The position numbers and the translations under genes are program-made. This document shows, piece after piece, positions 29,045 to 37,143 of a stretch of DNA of 64,000 nucleotides (positions are counted from its first letter, which is position 1; every line of letters starts with the position of its first letter). Origin of the DNA: Camelimonas lactis (lineage in GTDB: Bacteria > Pseudomonadota > Alphaproteobacteria > Rhizobiales > Beijerinckiaceae); contig NZ_SLWL01000001.1 in assembly GCF_004342915.1 (NCBI RefSeq), forward strand, positions 434,001 through 498,000, in the 5' to 3' direction. The notes beneath the pieces were generated by a model. It was not told the DNA's origin. It saw only the letters and a list, made by a program, of their open reading frames with translations, and did no database searches.

Positions 29045-29899
29045 TCAGCGAACGGCGGCCTCGGTCGCCAGCTGGCCATTGTCATTGGCGGCGTAATGCT
29101 GGCCGGCGCCATTGGCGGCGAACTTCTTCTTCGCCTGCTCCAGCCAGGTCTTGTAGGCGTCCTTGCTGACGATGCGGATCGCGATCGGCATGTAAGCGTG
29201 GTTCTGGCCGCAAATCAGCGAGCACTGACCATAGAAGACGCCTTCTTTCTCCGCGTGGAACCAGGTCTCGTTCAGGCGGCCGGGAATGGCGTCGATCTTC
29301 AGGCCGAAAGACGGCATGGCGAAGGCGTGAATCACGTCGGACGCCGTCACCTGAACGCGGATGGTGGTGTCCACCGGCAGGACGACTTCGTTATCCACGG
29401 CCAGCAGGCGCGGCTCCTTGTCCTGGGCCAGGTTGCTGTCGAACGAGAAGCCGCCCTGGTCCTTCGGATATTCGTAGGACCAGTACCACTGGTGCGCGGT
29501 CGCCTTGATGACGATGTCGGCCTTGGGCAGCGTCAGCTGGTCCTTGATGAGGCGGAAGGACGGCACGGCGATGACCACGAGAATCAGCACCGGCACCAGT
29601 GTCCAGGCCACCTCGAGCAGGGAATTGTGCGTGGTCTTTGACGGCGTGGGATTGCGGCGCTCGCTGAAGCGGAAGACGACCCAGAGAATCAGCGCCAGAA
29701 CCAGGATGACGATGGCCGTGATGATCCACAACAGCATGTCATGGAAGGCGTGCATCCGGTCGGCGATGGGCGTCACGGGCGTTTGCAGCGTCATCTGCCA
29801 CGGGGAAGGCTGGCCTGTGCCGGCCATCACATTGCCTGTCGCGGCGGCCAGAACGCCGCTTGCCGCCACAAGCCTGAGGGGCAACGTTTTCATTAGCAT
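29045..29899 (-). CDS. ctaC: Cytochrome c oxidase subunit II
   Basis: This subunit carries the dinuclear CuA centre that accepts electrons from cytochrome c. The 284-residue precursor has a signal peptide ending near NVMAGT, two helices (LLWIITAIVILVLALILWVVF, EVAWTLVPVLILVVIAVPSF), ATAHQWYWSYEYP, DVIHAFAMPSFGLK and the CuA motif YGQCSLICGQNHAYMP near 225-236. A short extra C-terminal tail of about 30 residues follows AKKKFAANG. There is no fused cytochrome c domain. It is the first gene of the minus-strand oxidase block; ATG 29899 or ATG 29893. Confidence 0.97.
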   Translation of the reverse strand: MLMKTLPLRLVAASGVLAAATGNVMAGTGQPSPWQMTLQTPVTPIADRMHAFHDMLLWIITAIVILVLALILWVVFRFSERRNPTPSKTTHNSLLEVAWTLVPVLILVVIAVPSFRLIKDQLTLPKADIVIKATAHQWYWSYEYPKDQGGFSFDSNLAQDKEPRLLAVDNEVVLPVDTTIRVQVTASDVIHAFAMPSFGLKIDAIPGRLNETWFHAEKEGVFYGQCSLICGQNHAYMPIAIRIVSKDAYKTWLEQAKKKFAANGAGQHYAANDNGQLATEAAVR

Positions 29900-30275
29900 C
29901 AGAGAATCGGAGCTCCCGTACTCGCTAGGCGTATTATTGCGGCGCAGCCCTTCGCTTCAGGCCTGACTTACGCCAAAACCCGGCCACAAGCCTGCCACGT
30001 TGCCTGTGAAAGACCACAATGTGGCGGAGGGCGCAACGTTCGGACCCCTGCCCCCTGTGCGGCATTTGTGCACAAGAATAGTTCCAGACTGCGCGGGCGT
30101 CACCTGGAAGGGGCGGCAACGTCCCGTCCCGGCTTCTTCCCGGCTTTTTCTTGACAGGGCCTTGCGGGCGTGGCCCAAACGCCAGCAGCCGTTGCCGGAA
30201 GCCGCCTGATGGTCGCCCTGGCGGCGGCGCGTGCGCCGGAAACTGAACCACACCAGCAAGTTATCGGGGCTGGCG
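29900..30275. other. Divergent ctaC / ialB intergenic region
   Basis: No gene is supported. A TTGACA at 30151-30156 on the plus strand looks like a -35 element but no acceptable -10 follows at 16-18 bp. The oxidase operon promoter must lie here on the minus strand; I could not identify it with confidence. Confidence 0.4.
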
Positions 30276-30358
30276 TGGTTTGCGGATCTGAAATTGCTGC
30301 ATGCCGATGCGTCGCAGGTGTGCGATGCTTCCGCCAGCAATTCCAGATCCGTAAACCA
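30276..30358. repeat. 24-bp inverted repeat with nested hairpin upstream of ialB
   Basis: Arm 1 (30276-30299) and arm 2 (30335-30358) are inverted copies with 22 of 24 positions matching. One mismatch is a G-U pair in plus-strand RNA and the other is a U-G pair in minus-strand RNA. The 35-base interior holds a second imperfect stem, GCGTCGCA / TGCGATGC. The structure ends 27 bp before the ialB start codon. Confidence 0.8.
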
Positions 30359-30385
30359 TACTGGCGGCGGAACGAGAGGTTGAAC

Positions 30386-30958
30386 ATGACGGACGCCTTC
30401 GTCGGCAGAAGAAACATGGGCCTGCTGCGCGCGACTCCTGGCCGGGCCGGACGGGCGCTTTTCACCCGCGCGGCCATGGTGATCGCGACCGTGGCGGCGC
30501 TGGCCGCCGGGACCGGGCCGGTTCAGGCCCAGGGCGTGGTCAAGCAGAGTTTTGGCGACTGGCAGTTGCGCTGTGAGAAGCCGGCGGGCGCCAGCGCCGA
30601 CCAGTGCGCCCTGGTGCAGAACGTGGCCGCATCCGACCGGCCTAATGTGACGTTGCTGGTGATCGTCCTCAACACGGCTGACGGCAAGGGCCGGCTGCTG
30701 CGCGTGCTGGCGCCCTTGGGGGTGCTGCTGCCGGCGGGGCTCGGCCTCAAGATCGACCAGAGCGACGTAGGGCGCGCGGGCTTTGTGCGCTGCCTGCCCA
30801 CCGGTTGCGTGGCGGAGGTCGTGATGGACGACAATCTTGTCAACCGCCTCAAGGCGGGCAAGATCGGCACGTTCGTCGTCTTCCAGACGCCGGAAGAGGG
30901 GATTGGCGTTCCGGTGACGCTGGGTGGTCTGGACAAGGGGCTGGAAGCCCTGAAATGA
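30386..30958 (+). CDS. Invasion-associated locus B (IalB) family exported protein
   Basis: The 190-residue product has a signal peptide (AAMVIATVAALAAGTGPVQAQ) and an IalB-type domain: VKQSFGDWQLRCEKPAG, QCALVQNV, LLVIVLNTADGKGRLLRVLAPLGVLLPAGLGLKID, FVRCLPTGCVAEVVMDD. Two cysteine pairs (RCE/QCA and RCLPTGC) are typical. The family is named from Bartonella ialB but occurs widely in free-living alphaproteobacteria, so no virulence role is implied. GAGAGG precedes ATG 30386, and a long hairpin lies just upstream. It probably forms an operon with the next gene. Confidence 0.9.
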   Translation: MTDAFVGRRNMGLLRATPGRAGRALFTRAAMVIATVAALAAGTGPVQAQGVVKQSFGDWQLRCEKPAGASADQCALVQNVAASDRPNVTLLVIVLNTADGKGRLLRVLAPLGVLLPAGLGLKIDQSDVGRAGFVRCLPTGCVAEVVMDDNLVNRLKAGKIGTFVVFQTPEEGIGVPVTLGGLDKGLEALK

Positions 30959-30966
30959 GGGGTGGC

Positions 30967-31599
30967 ATGACTACTGCGGGGGATAAAGCAGCGGGAACCA
31001 CGGTCGCTGGCGCGCCAGCGCGCCGGCGCTGGTTGGGCGCCCTGGCGGCGACGATCGGCCTGGCCGCTGTTGCTGGCGCTTCGCCCGCGCGGGCGGATAT
31101 GGTCAAGGATCTTCTGGGCGTCAATCCGTTTGCCAGCGAATCATCGCGGGATGGTCTGCGCCCTGGCGTATTTGTGGACGACTCGGGTGAGCCGATTTTC
31201 TGTCCGCGCGTCGACGTGCTGGAGGACGGCGCCACGGTGCGGCGCGGCGAAGGCGCGGGGCTGTCGTATCAGCTCACGATCGCCAATCTGGCGCGGGAGT
31301 GCCAGCGCGCCCAGGATGGCCGCCTCTCGGTCAATGTCGGCGTGGACGTTCGGGCCCTGCTTGGCCCCGCTGGCCGGCCCGGCCGCTTTTCATCGCCGGT
31401 GACCATACAGGTGCGCCAGGGCGACGCTGTGCTGTCGCGCGTGACCCGCCAGGTGTCGATCGCCATTCCGGCGGGCGAGGCCAACGCCATGGGGACGCTG
31501 GTGGAGCAGGGCATCCAGTTGCCCGAGAACACCAACAATGTGCTGATCGAGGTTGGTTTCGGCGGCGCCGCCCCGAAGGCGCGCAAGCGCAGGCGGTAA
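30967..31599 (+). CDS. Exported protein of unknown function
   Basis: The 210-residue product has a signal-like N-terminus (RRRWLGALAATIGLAAVAGASPARA) and a mature domain with FCPRVDVLEDGATVR, LSYQLTIANLARECQ, SVNVGVDVRALLGPAGRPGRFSSPVTIQV and a C-terminal basic tail KARKRRR. I recall similar exported, possibly lipoprotein-like families in Rhizobiales but no function. ATG 30967 follows GAGGGG; an ATG at 30955 overlapping the ialB stop is also in frame. The stop codon lies inside the first copy of a 22-bp-spaced tandem duplication. A strong terminator follows. Confidence 0.75.
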   Translation: MTTAGDKAAGTTVAGAPARRRWLGALAATIGLAAVAGASPARADMVKDLLGVNPFASESSRDGLRPGVFVDDSGEPIFCPRVDVLEDGATVRRGEGAGLSYQLTIANLARECQRAQDGRLSVNVGVDVRALLGPAGRPGRFSSPVTIQVRQGDAVLSRVTRQVSIAIPAGEANAMGTLVEQGIQLPENTNNVLIEVGFGGAAPKARKRRR

Positions 31600-31623
31600 C
31601 CACGGCAAGCGCAGGCGGTAACC
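31583..31623. repeat. Tandem duplication, 22-bp period, spanning a stop codon
   Basis: GCAAGCGCAGGCGGTAACC is present exactly at 31583-31601 and 31605-31623. The first copy encodes the C-terminal RKRRR and TAA stop of the preceding gene; the second is a non-coding duplicate. Confidence 0.92.
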
Positions 31624-31713
31624 GCGAAGGCGCGCCCGGCGTAATGCAGCGCTGTTCAGGCTGGCGCAGGTTTGCCGGCCTGGGCCGCGATCCGAAAGCC
31701 GCGCTTCACCATG

Positions 31714-31752
31714 AAAGTCGCTCTGGCCAACCGGTTGGAGCGACTTTTTTTT
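31714..31752 (+). terminator. Rho-independent terminator after the ialB operon
   Basis: Arms AAAGTCGCTC (31714-31723) and GAGCGACTTT (31738-31747) pair perfectly, the loop itself contains a short palindrome, and an eight-T run ends at 31752. It insulates the glycine riboswitch from the upstream genes. Confidence 0.9.
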
Positions 31753-31796
31753 GGCCCCCGCGATCACGCTTTGGGCAGGGGGGCGCCCGCAGGCGA

Positions 31797-31825
31797 TTGA
31801 CAGGCGGCCAGCTGGCGTCGCACCC
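31797..31825 (+). promoter_or_regulatory. Possible promoter of the gcv riboswitch transcript
   Basis: TTGACA at 31797-31802 is a perfect -35 element. The expected -10 position 17 bp later reads GCACCC, which is poor. Spacing would put the transcription start at about 31832, 13 bases before the first aptamer, which is the geometry expected; the weak -10 keeps confidence low. Confidence 0.35.
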
Positions 31826-31844
31826 TTCTGGCAGCCGATGATCC

Positions 31845-32133
31845 CCGCGGGAGAGATCGGAGGGACGGGATCGCTGGTTTCGCGCCGCAGATCCGGTTCT
31901 GGCCCGACGCCGAAGGCGCAACCGCCCCGGAAACGCTCAGGCAAAAGGACCGCGCGGGAGCTGGCGATCTGGAAAGCGGATGGTTCGCCATCCCACCGAA
32001 GGGCGTAACCCGCGCCGGTCCACGCGTCGCAAGAACGCGGCCGCCGGCGCAGATCGTCGGCAAGCCACGCGGCGTCAAGCCACGCGGCGTCCGGCGGGGG
32101 GAAATCTCTCAGGTTCGGGGACAGAGGGGGCGC
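31845..32133 (+). promoter_or_regulatory. Tandem glycine riboswitch
   Basis: Two glycine aptamers lie in a row. The first (about 31845-31955) has GCGGGAGAGAT, GCCGAAGGCGCAACC and the diagnostic CTCAGGCAAAAGGACCGC. The second (about 31953-32133) has GCGGGAGCTGGCGATCTGG, CACCGAAGGGCGTAACC and TCTCTCAGGTTCGGGGACAGAG. The element ends about 56 bp before gcvT, as in other bacteria where glycine switches on glycine cleavage. The distal part of aptamer 2 is enlarged (about 32000-32098) and contains a 15-bp exact tandem duplication (32061-32090). By family knowledge this is an ON switch; no classic terminator follows aptamer 2, so control could be at translation. Confidence 0.93.
32061..32090. repeat. 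15-bp exact tandem duplication inside aptamer 2
   Basis: CAAGCCACGCGGCGT occurs at 32061-32075 and 32076-32090, in the variable P3-type arm of the second glycine aptamer. Confidence 0.92.
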
Positions 32134-32189
32134 AATGGGTCCGTCGCTGGCGGAGCCGCGCCCTGTTGTCCGCAAGGAGCCTGATACAC

Positions 32190-33362
32190 ATGACGTCGGC
32201 GTCACCCGAAAATCCGGAATCCACACAGCCGCTTTCCACAGGCGCGGCGCCGCTGCGGCGCACGCCATTGCATCTGCGCCACCAGGCGCTGGGCGCGCGC
32301 ATGGCGCCGTTCGCCGGCTACGCCCTGCCAATCCAGTATCCCGACGGCATCATCGCCGAGCACCTGCACGTGCGCGCCGCGGCCGGCCTGTTCGACGTCT
32401 CGCACATGGGGCAGGCATGGCTGGCGGGGCCGGACCACGAAACCACGGCGCGCGCCCTGGAGGCGCTGGTTCCCGCCGACATTCTCGGCCTGGCGCCTGG
32501 CCAGCAGCGTTATGCGTTGCTGCTCAACGCCCAGGGCGGCATTCGCGACGACCTGATGGTGGCGCGGCCCGCCGATCCCATGGCGGCCGGCAGGCTGTTC
32601 CTCGTGGTCAACGCCGCCTGCAAGGAACAGGACTGGCTGCATATCGCCAGCGCCATGCCCGGCGACGTGACCCTGGAGACAGAGGAGCGGGCGCTGCTGG
32701 CCCTGCAGGGGCCGCTGGCGGCGGAAGTCATGGCCCGTTTCGCGCCAGACGCCGTGGAGCTGCGCTTCATGGACGTGACGGCGACGCAGGTCGCCGGCAT
32801 CGACGTCCGCGTCAGCCGCTCCGGTTACACTGGTGAGGACGGTTTCGAGATTTCCGTCGCCAATGATGACGCCGGCGCCCTGTGGGACCTGCTGCTGACG
32901 GCGCCGCAGGTGAAGCCCGCCGGGCTGGGCGCGCGCGATTCGCTGCGCCTGGAGGCGGGGCTTTGCCTTTACGGCCACGATATCAATCAGGAAACCTCGC
33001 CAGTCGAGGCGGCGCTGACCTGGTCGATCGCCAAGCGCCGCCGCATCGACATGGATTTTCCCGGCGCCATCCGCATCACGGAGGAGATCGCCGGTGGTCC
33101 GCTGCGCAGGCGCGTGGGGCTGCTGCCGGAGGGGCGGGCGCCGGTGCGCGAGGGCGCGCAGATTTTTGACGAAGCGGGCGAGCTGGTCGGCGAGGTGACT
33201 TCTGGCGGTTTCGGCCCCAGCGTCGGGGCGCCGGTGGCCATGGGCTATGTGGTGAGCGAGTTCGCGAAGCCCGGCGCGCGGGTGCAGGTGGCGCTGCGCG
33301 GGCGGCGCGTGCCGGCGGCGGTGACGCCGATGCCATTCACCCCGCACCGTTACCGGCGGTGA
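32190..33362 (+). CDS. gcvT: Aminomethyltransferase (glycine cleavage T protein)
   Basis: T protein releases ammonia from the aminomethyl-lipoyl H protein and makes methylene-tetrahydrofolate. The 390-residue protein shows LHLRHQALGARMAPFAGYALPIQY, the N-terminal FDVSHMGQ, RYALLLNAQGGIRDDLMV, SGYTGEDGFEI with the folate-site aspartate nearby, and LEAGLCLYGHDI. ATG 32190 is fixed by AAGGAG; it directly follows the riboswitch. The N-terminal 30 residues before LHLRH are rich in S, P and T. First gene of gcvT-H-PA-PB. Confidence 0.97.
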   Translation: MTSASPENPESTQPLSTGAAPLRRTPLHLRHQALGARMAPFAGYALPIQYPDGIIAEHLHVRAAAGLFDVSHMGQAWLAGPDHETTARALEALVPADILGLAPGQQRYALLLNAQGGIRDDLMVARPADPMAAGRLFLVVNAACKEQDWLHIASAMPGDVTLETEERALLALQGPLAAEVMARFAPDAVELRFMDVTATQVAGIDVRVSRSGYTGEDGFEISVANDDAGALWDLLLTAPQVKPAGLGARDSLRLEAGLCLYGHDINQETSPVEAALTWSIAKRRRIDMDFPGAIRITEEIAGGPLRRRVGLLPEGRAPVREGAQIFDEAGELVGEVTSGGFGPSVGAPVAMGYVVSEFAKPGARVQVALRGRRVPAAVTPMPFTPHRYRR

Positions 33363-33491
33363 TGGGGGCGCCGCCACGCGCCCCGCAGCTTCATTCTCCT
33401 GACGCGAGGCTGCGTCAGTTTGGCCTGAACACGACAGGACATGATTTTCGGGGGCGGGGCCTGAGCCGCCCCGGTCTGGCGCTACATCGGA

Positions 33492-33535
33492 CGCCAGCAT
33501 TTCCGGGCGCGGACGGCCTTGGGGAAATGCTGGCG
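33492..33535. repeat. 13-bp perfect inverted repeat between gcvT and gcvH
   Basis: CGCCAGCATTTCC (33492-33504) and GGAAATGCTGGCG (33523-33535) are exact inverted copies around an 18-base loop. The hairpin lies 27 bp before the gcvH start, within the 200-bp spacer of the operon. There is no T-run, so it is not a terminator of the usual kind. Confidence 0.75.
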
Positions 33536-33562
33536 GGGAACAATGCCTGAGGGAGCAGCAGC

Positions 33563-33940
33563 ATGGCGGACACGCGCTACACGAAGGATCACGAATATAT
33601 CCAGGTCACGGGCGATATCGGCGTCGTCGGCATTACCGATTACGCCCAGCAGCAGCTTGGCGACATCGTATTTGTCGAATTGCCCGAGGTTGGGCGCAGT
33701 TTCGGCAAGGGTGACGAGGCGGCGGTTGTGGAAAGCGTCAAGGCCGCCAGCGAAATCTACGCGCCGGTGGGCGGCGAGGTGATCGAGGTCAACGCCGCCA
33801 TCGAAGGCGAACCGGCGGTGGTGAATGAAGATCCGACCGGCCGCGGCTGGTTCCTGAAGTTGCGCGTCGCCGACGCCGCCGAGCTCGGCGATCTGATGGA
33901 TGAAGGCGCCTACCGGCAATATGTGGCGACCCTGGGCTGA
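33563..33940 (+). CDS. gcvH: Glycine cleavage system H protein
   Basis: This small lipoylated carrier shuttles the aminomethyl group among P, T and L proteins. The 125-residue product has the lipoyl lysine K60 in VVESVKAASEIYAPVGG, the N-terminal YTKDHEYI and the conserved VGITDYAQQQLGDIVFVELP. GAGGGAG precedes ATG 33563. It is separated from gcvT by 200 bp containing a stem-loop, and from gcvPA by 51 bp. Confidence 0.98.
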   Translation: MADTRYTKDHEYIQVTGDIGVVGITDYAQQQLGDIVFVELPEVGRSFGKGDEAAVVESVKAASEIYAPVGGEVIEVNAAIEGEPAVVNEDPTGRGWFLKLRVADAAELGDLMDEGAYRQYVATLG

Positions 33941-33991
33941 CAGCCAGGACGCGAACCGGAACAGGGTCATGGGTCGGGCCGGAAAGGACTG

Positions 33992-35356
33992 ATGATGCGA
34001 TATCTGCCGTTATCCGGGGCGGATCGGGCGATCATGCTGGAGCGCATCGGCGTCAGCGCGGTTGACGCGCTGTTCGCCGACGCGCCGCCGGAATGTCTGC
34101 GCGATCAGGCGCCAGATTTGCCGCGCCGCAAGGGCGAGATGGCGGTGGAGCGTGAGCTCGGCCGGCTCGCCGCGCGTAACGTCAGCGCCGGTTCGGTTCC
34201 ATTTTTTCTCGGCGCCGGGGCGTATCGCCATCATGTGCCGGCGACCGTTGATCACCTGATCCAGCGATCGGAGTTCCTGACCAGCTACACGCCCTACCAG
34301 CCGGAAATCGCCCAGGGCACACTGCAATATCTGTTCGAGTTCCAGACCCAGGCAGCGGCGCTGACCGGCATGGAGGTGGCCAATGCCTCCATGTATGACG
34401 GCTCCACCGCCTGCGCCGAGGCGGTGCTGATGGCGCAGCGCATCACCCGGCGCAAGCGGGCGGTGCTTTCGGGCGGCCTGCATCCGCATTATGCGGAGGT
34501 CACGCGCACCGTCTGCGGTTTTGCGGGCGACAGCATCAGCAGCCTGCCGCCGGACGTCGCCGCCAGCGAGGACATCATCAGCCAGATTGGCCCGGACACG
34601 TCGTGCGTGGTGGTGCAGAGCCCGGACGTGTTCGGCAACCTGCGCGACCTGGCGCCGATCGCCGAAGCGGCGCGCCGGGCGGGGGCGCTGCTGGTCGCCG
34701 TCGTCACCGAGGCGGTGTCGTTCGGCCTGCTGACGTCGCCGGGCGCGCAGGGCGCCGATATCGTCGTCGCCGAGGGTCAGTCGATCGGCAATGCGCTGAA
34801 CTTCGGCGGACCCTATGTGGGCCTGTTCGCCGCCCGGTCGAAGTTCGTGCGCCAGATGCCGGGGCGCCTGTGCGGCGAGACGGTGGACGCGGACGGCCGG
34901 CGTGGTTTCGTGCTGACCCTGTCGGCGCGCGAGCAGCATATCCGCCGCGACAAGGCGACCTCGAACATCTGCACCAATTCAGGACTGTGTTGCCTGGCCT
35001 TTACCATTCACATGACGCTGCTTGGCGGCCATGGCCTGCGCCAGCTCGCCCGCATCAATCACGCCAACGCCGTGGCGCTGGCCGACAGGCTGGCGGCGCT
35101 GCCAGGCGTGACGGTGCTGAACCACAGCTTCTTCAACGAATTCACAGTGAGGCTGGCGGGGCGCGACGCGGCGGACGTGGTGGAGCGGCTTGCGGCGCGC
35201 GGCGTGCTTGGCGGCGTCCCGGTTTCGCGCCTGCTGCCAGGCGCAGGACTTGACGACCTGCTGCTGGTCGCCAGCACGGAAGTGAACACGGACGAAGACC
35301 GCACTGCCTTCGTCGATGCGCTTGCCGCCGTCCTTGGGGAGATTGCCGCATGCTGA
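33992..35356 (+). CDS. gcvPA: Glycine dehydrogenase (decarboxylating) subunit 1
   Basis: This is the N-terminal half of the split P protein, which with GcvPB decarboxylates glycine. The 454-residue product has [69 protein letters not shown], and the late [21 protein letters not shown], all typical of subunit 1, which lacks the PLP lysine. Two adjacent ATGs (33992, 33995) follow GGAAAGGA. The 3-prime end overlaps gcvPB by 7 bp. Confidence 0.97.
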   Translation: MMRYLPLSGADRAIMLERIGVSAVDALFADAPPECLRDQAPDLPRRKGEMAVERELGRLAARNVSAGSVPFFLGAGAYRHHVPATVDHLIQRSEFLTSYTPYQPEIAQGTLQYLFEFQTQAAALTGMEVANASMYDGSTACAEAVLMAQRITRRKRAVLSGGLHPHYAEVTRTVCGFAGDSISSLPPDVAASEDIISQIGPDTSCVVVQSPDVFGNLRDLAPIAEAARRAGALLVAVVTEAVSFGLLTSPGAQGADIVVAEGQSIGNALNFGGPYVGLFAARSKFVRQMPGRLCGETVDADGRRGFVLTLSAREQHIRRDKATSNICTNSGLCCLAFTIHMTLLGGHGLRQLARINHANAVALADRLAALPGVTVLNHSFFNEFTVRLAGRDAADVVERLAARGVLGGVPVSRLLPGAGLDDLLLVASTEVNTDEDRTAFVDALAAVLGEIAAC

Positions 35357-36927
35357 ACCGTCAGGGACGTCCCACCATTACGGGCGACGCCGCGCCGGTC
35401 GCCGCCAGCGCGGCGGAGCATCGCACATTTACCGGCAATCGCGCCCTGCAACAGATCGAGCCGCTGCTGTTCGAGATCGGCTCGACCGAACGCTGCGGCG
35501 TCGATCTGGATGAGCCGGCGCCCTTCACCGCGCGGCTCGGCGCACTGGAGGCGGCCGCGCCGGTCGATTTGCCGGCGCTGTCCGAGCCGGAGACCATGCG
35601 CCATTTCGTACGCCTGTCGCAGAAGAACTACGGCATCGACACCGGCATGTTCCCGCTGGGCTCGTGCACCATGAAACACAATCCGCGCCTCAATGAGCGG
35701 ATGGCGCGGCTGCCCGGCTTCGCCGACGTGCATCCGTTGCAACCGGTCGCCACGGTGCAGGGCGCGCTGGCGGTGATGGACCAGCTGGCGCACTGGCTGC
35801 TGACGCTGACCGGCATGCCGGCGGTGGCGCTGTCGCCCAAGGCGGGCGCCCATGGCGAACTGCTCGGGCTGATGGCGATCAAGGCCGCCATCGCGGCGCG
35901 GGGCGAGGGGGAAACGCGCAATGTGGTGCTGGTTCCCGAATCCGCCCATGGCACCAATCCGGCCACCGCCGCGCTGCTGGGGTTCAGGGTGAAGTCCGTG
36001 CCGGCGCGCGACGACGGCGCCGTGCATCTGGATGATGTCGTCGGCCTGTTGGGGCCGGACGTCGCCGCCATCATGCTGACCAACCCCAATACCTGCGGCC
36101 TGTTCGAGCCGCAGATTGTTGAGATCGCGGCGGCGCTGCACGCGGCGGGCGGCTACTTTTATTGCGACGGCGCCAATTTCAACGCCATCGTCGGCAAGGT
36201 GCGACCCGGCGATCTGGGCGTCGACGCCATGCACATCAATCTGCACAAGACCTTCTCCACGCCCCACGGCGGCGGCGGACCCGGAGCGGGGCCGGTGGTG
36301 CTGTCGGAGCGGCTGGCTCCATTCGCGCCGGTTCCGTTTGTTCGCAAGGGCGCTGATGGCCAGCTTTCGTTGGTGGAGCAGGCGGGAGAGGGGGAGGCGG
36401 CGCAGGCGTTTGGCCGCCTGACCGCATTCCATGGCCAGATGGGCATGTATGTGCGGGCGCTGTCGTTCATGCTGTCGCATGGCGGCGATGGGCTGCGCCA
36501 GGCGTCGGAGGACGCGGTGCTCAGCGCCAATTATGTACGCGCTTCGCTGGCCGATCTGCTGACGGCGCCCTTCGGTGACCGGCCGTGCATGCACGAGGCG
36601 CTGTTCGATGACGCCTGGCTGAAGGACACGGGACTGACGACCCTGGACATCGCCAAGGCGCTGATCGATGAGGGTTTCCACCCGATGACAGTGTATTTCC
36701 CGCTTGTCGTGCACGGGGCGATGCTGATCGAGCCGACGGAATCGGAATCGAAGGTTTCGCTCGACCTGTTCATCGCGGCGATGCGCGATCTGGCGATGGC
36801 GGCGAAGCGGGGCGACGCCGGGCGTTTCACCGGCGCGCCGCGCCATGCGCCGCTGCGGCGGCTGGACGAGACCCGCGCCGCGCGCCAGCCTGTCCTGCGC
36901 TGGACGCGGCCACAGCCGGTTGCCTGA
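35350..36927 (+). CDS. gcvPB: Glycine dehydrogenase (decarboxylating) subunit 2
   Basis: This is the PLP-carrying C-terminal half of the split P protein. The 525-residue product includes [53 protein letters not shown] and the PLP lysine K300 in [25 protein letters not shown] sits before ATG 35350, inside the end of gcvPA, so the two subunits are translationally coupled. No lipoamide dehydrogenase (L protein) gene lies in the window. Confidence 0.98.
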   Translation: MLNRQGRPTITGDAAPVAASAAEHRTFTGNRALQQIEPLLFEIGSTERCGVDLDEPAPFTARLGALEAAAPVDLPALSEPETMRHFVRLSQKNYGIDTGMFPLGSCTMKHNPRLNERMARLPGFADVHPLQPVATVQGALAVMDQLAHWLLTLTGMPAVALSPKAGAHGELLGLMAIKAAIAARGEGETRNVVLVPESAHGTNPATAALLGFRVKSVPARDDGAVHLDDVVGLLGPDVAAIMLTNPNTCGLFEPQIVEIAAALHAAGGYFYCDGANFNAIVGKVRPGDLGVDAMHINLHKTFSTPHGGGGPGAGPVVLSERLAPFAPVPFVRKGADGQLSLVEQAGEGEAAQAFGRLTAFHGQMGMYVRALSFMLSHGGDGLRQASEDAVLSANYVRASLADLLTAPFGDRPCMHEALFDDAWLKDTGLTTLDIAKALIDEGFHPMTVYFPLVVHGAMLIEPTESESKVSLDLFIAAMRDLAMAAKRGDAGRFTGAPRHAPLRRLDETRAARQPVLRWTRPQPVA

Positions 36928-37143
36928 CGGCGCGCCCTGTCGGTAAGCAGCGGTGATACGCGGGGTTTTGCCCGTGCGGCGCTTTCATGACGCGGCGTAT
37001 TGCGCCACATTGGCGCCGCCATGGGCGCGCCAGTGGGGCTGGCCGCCATTCCGGTGGCCGGCGACGGTAACAGCCGTCGCGACGAAAATTCCGGCGCAAT
37101 CCCGGTGAGCGCACCGGCATTGCCCTGAAAGGGAGAGAAACCG

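Noticed and set aside
30151-30156. Perfect TTGACA as an ialB promoter
   Set aside because: No acceptable -10 hexamer at 16-18 bp, and the long hairpin lies between it and the gene; kept only as a note.
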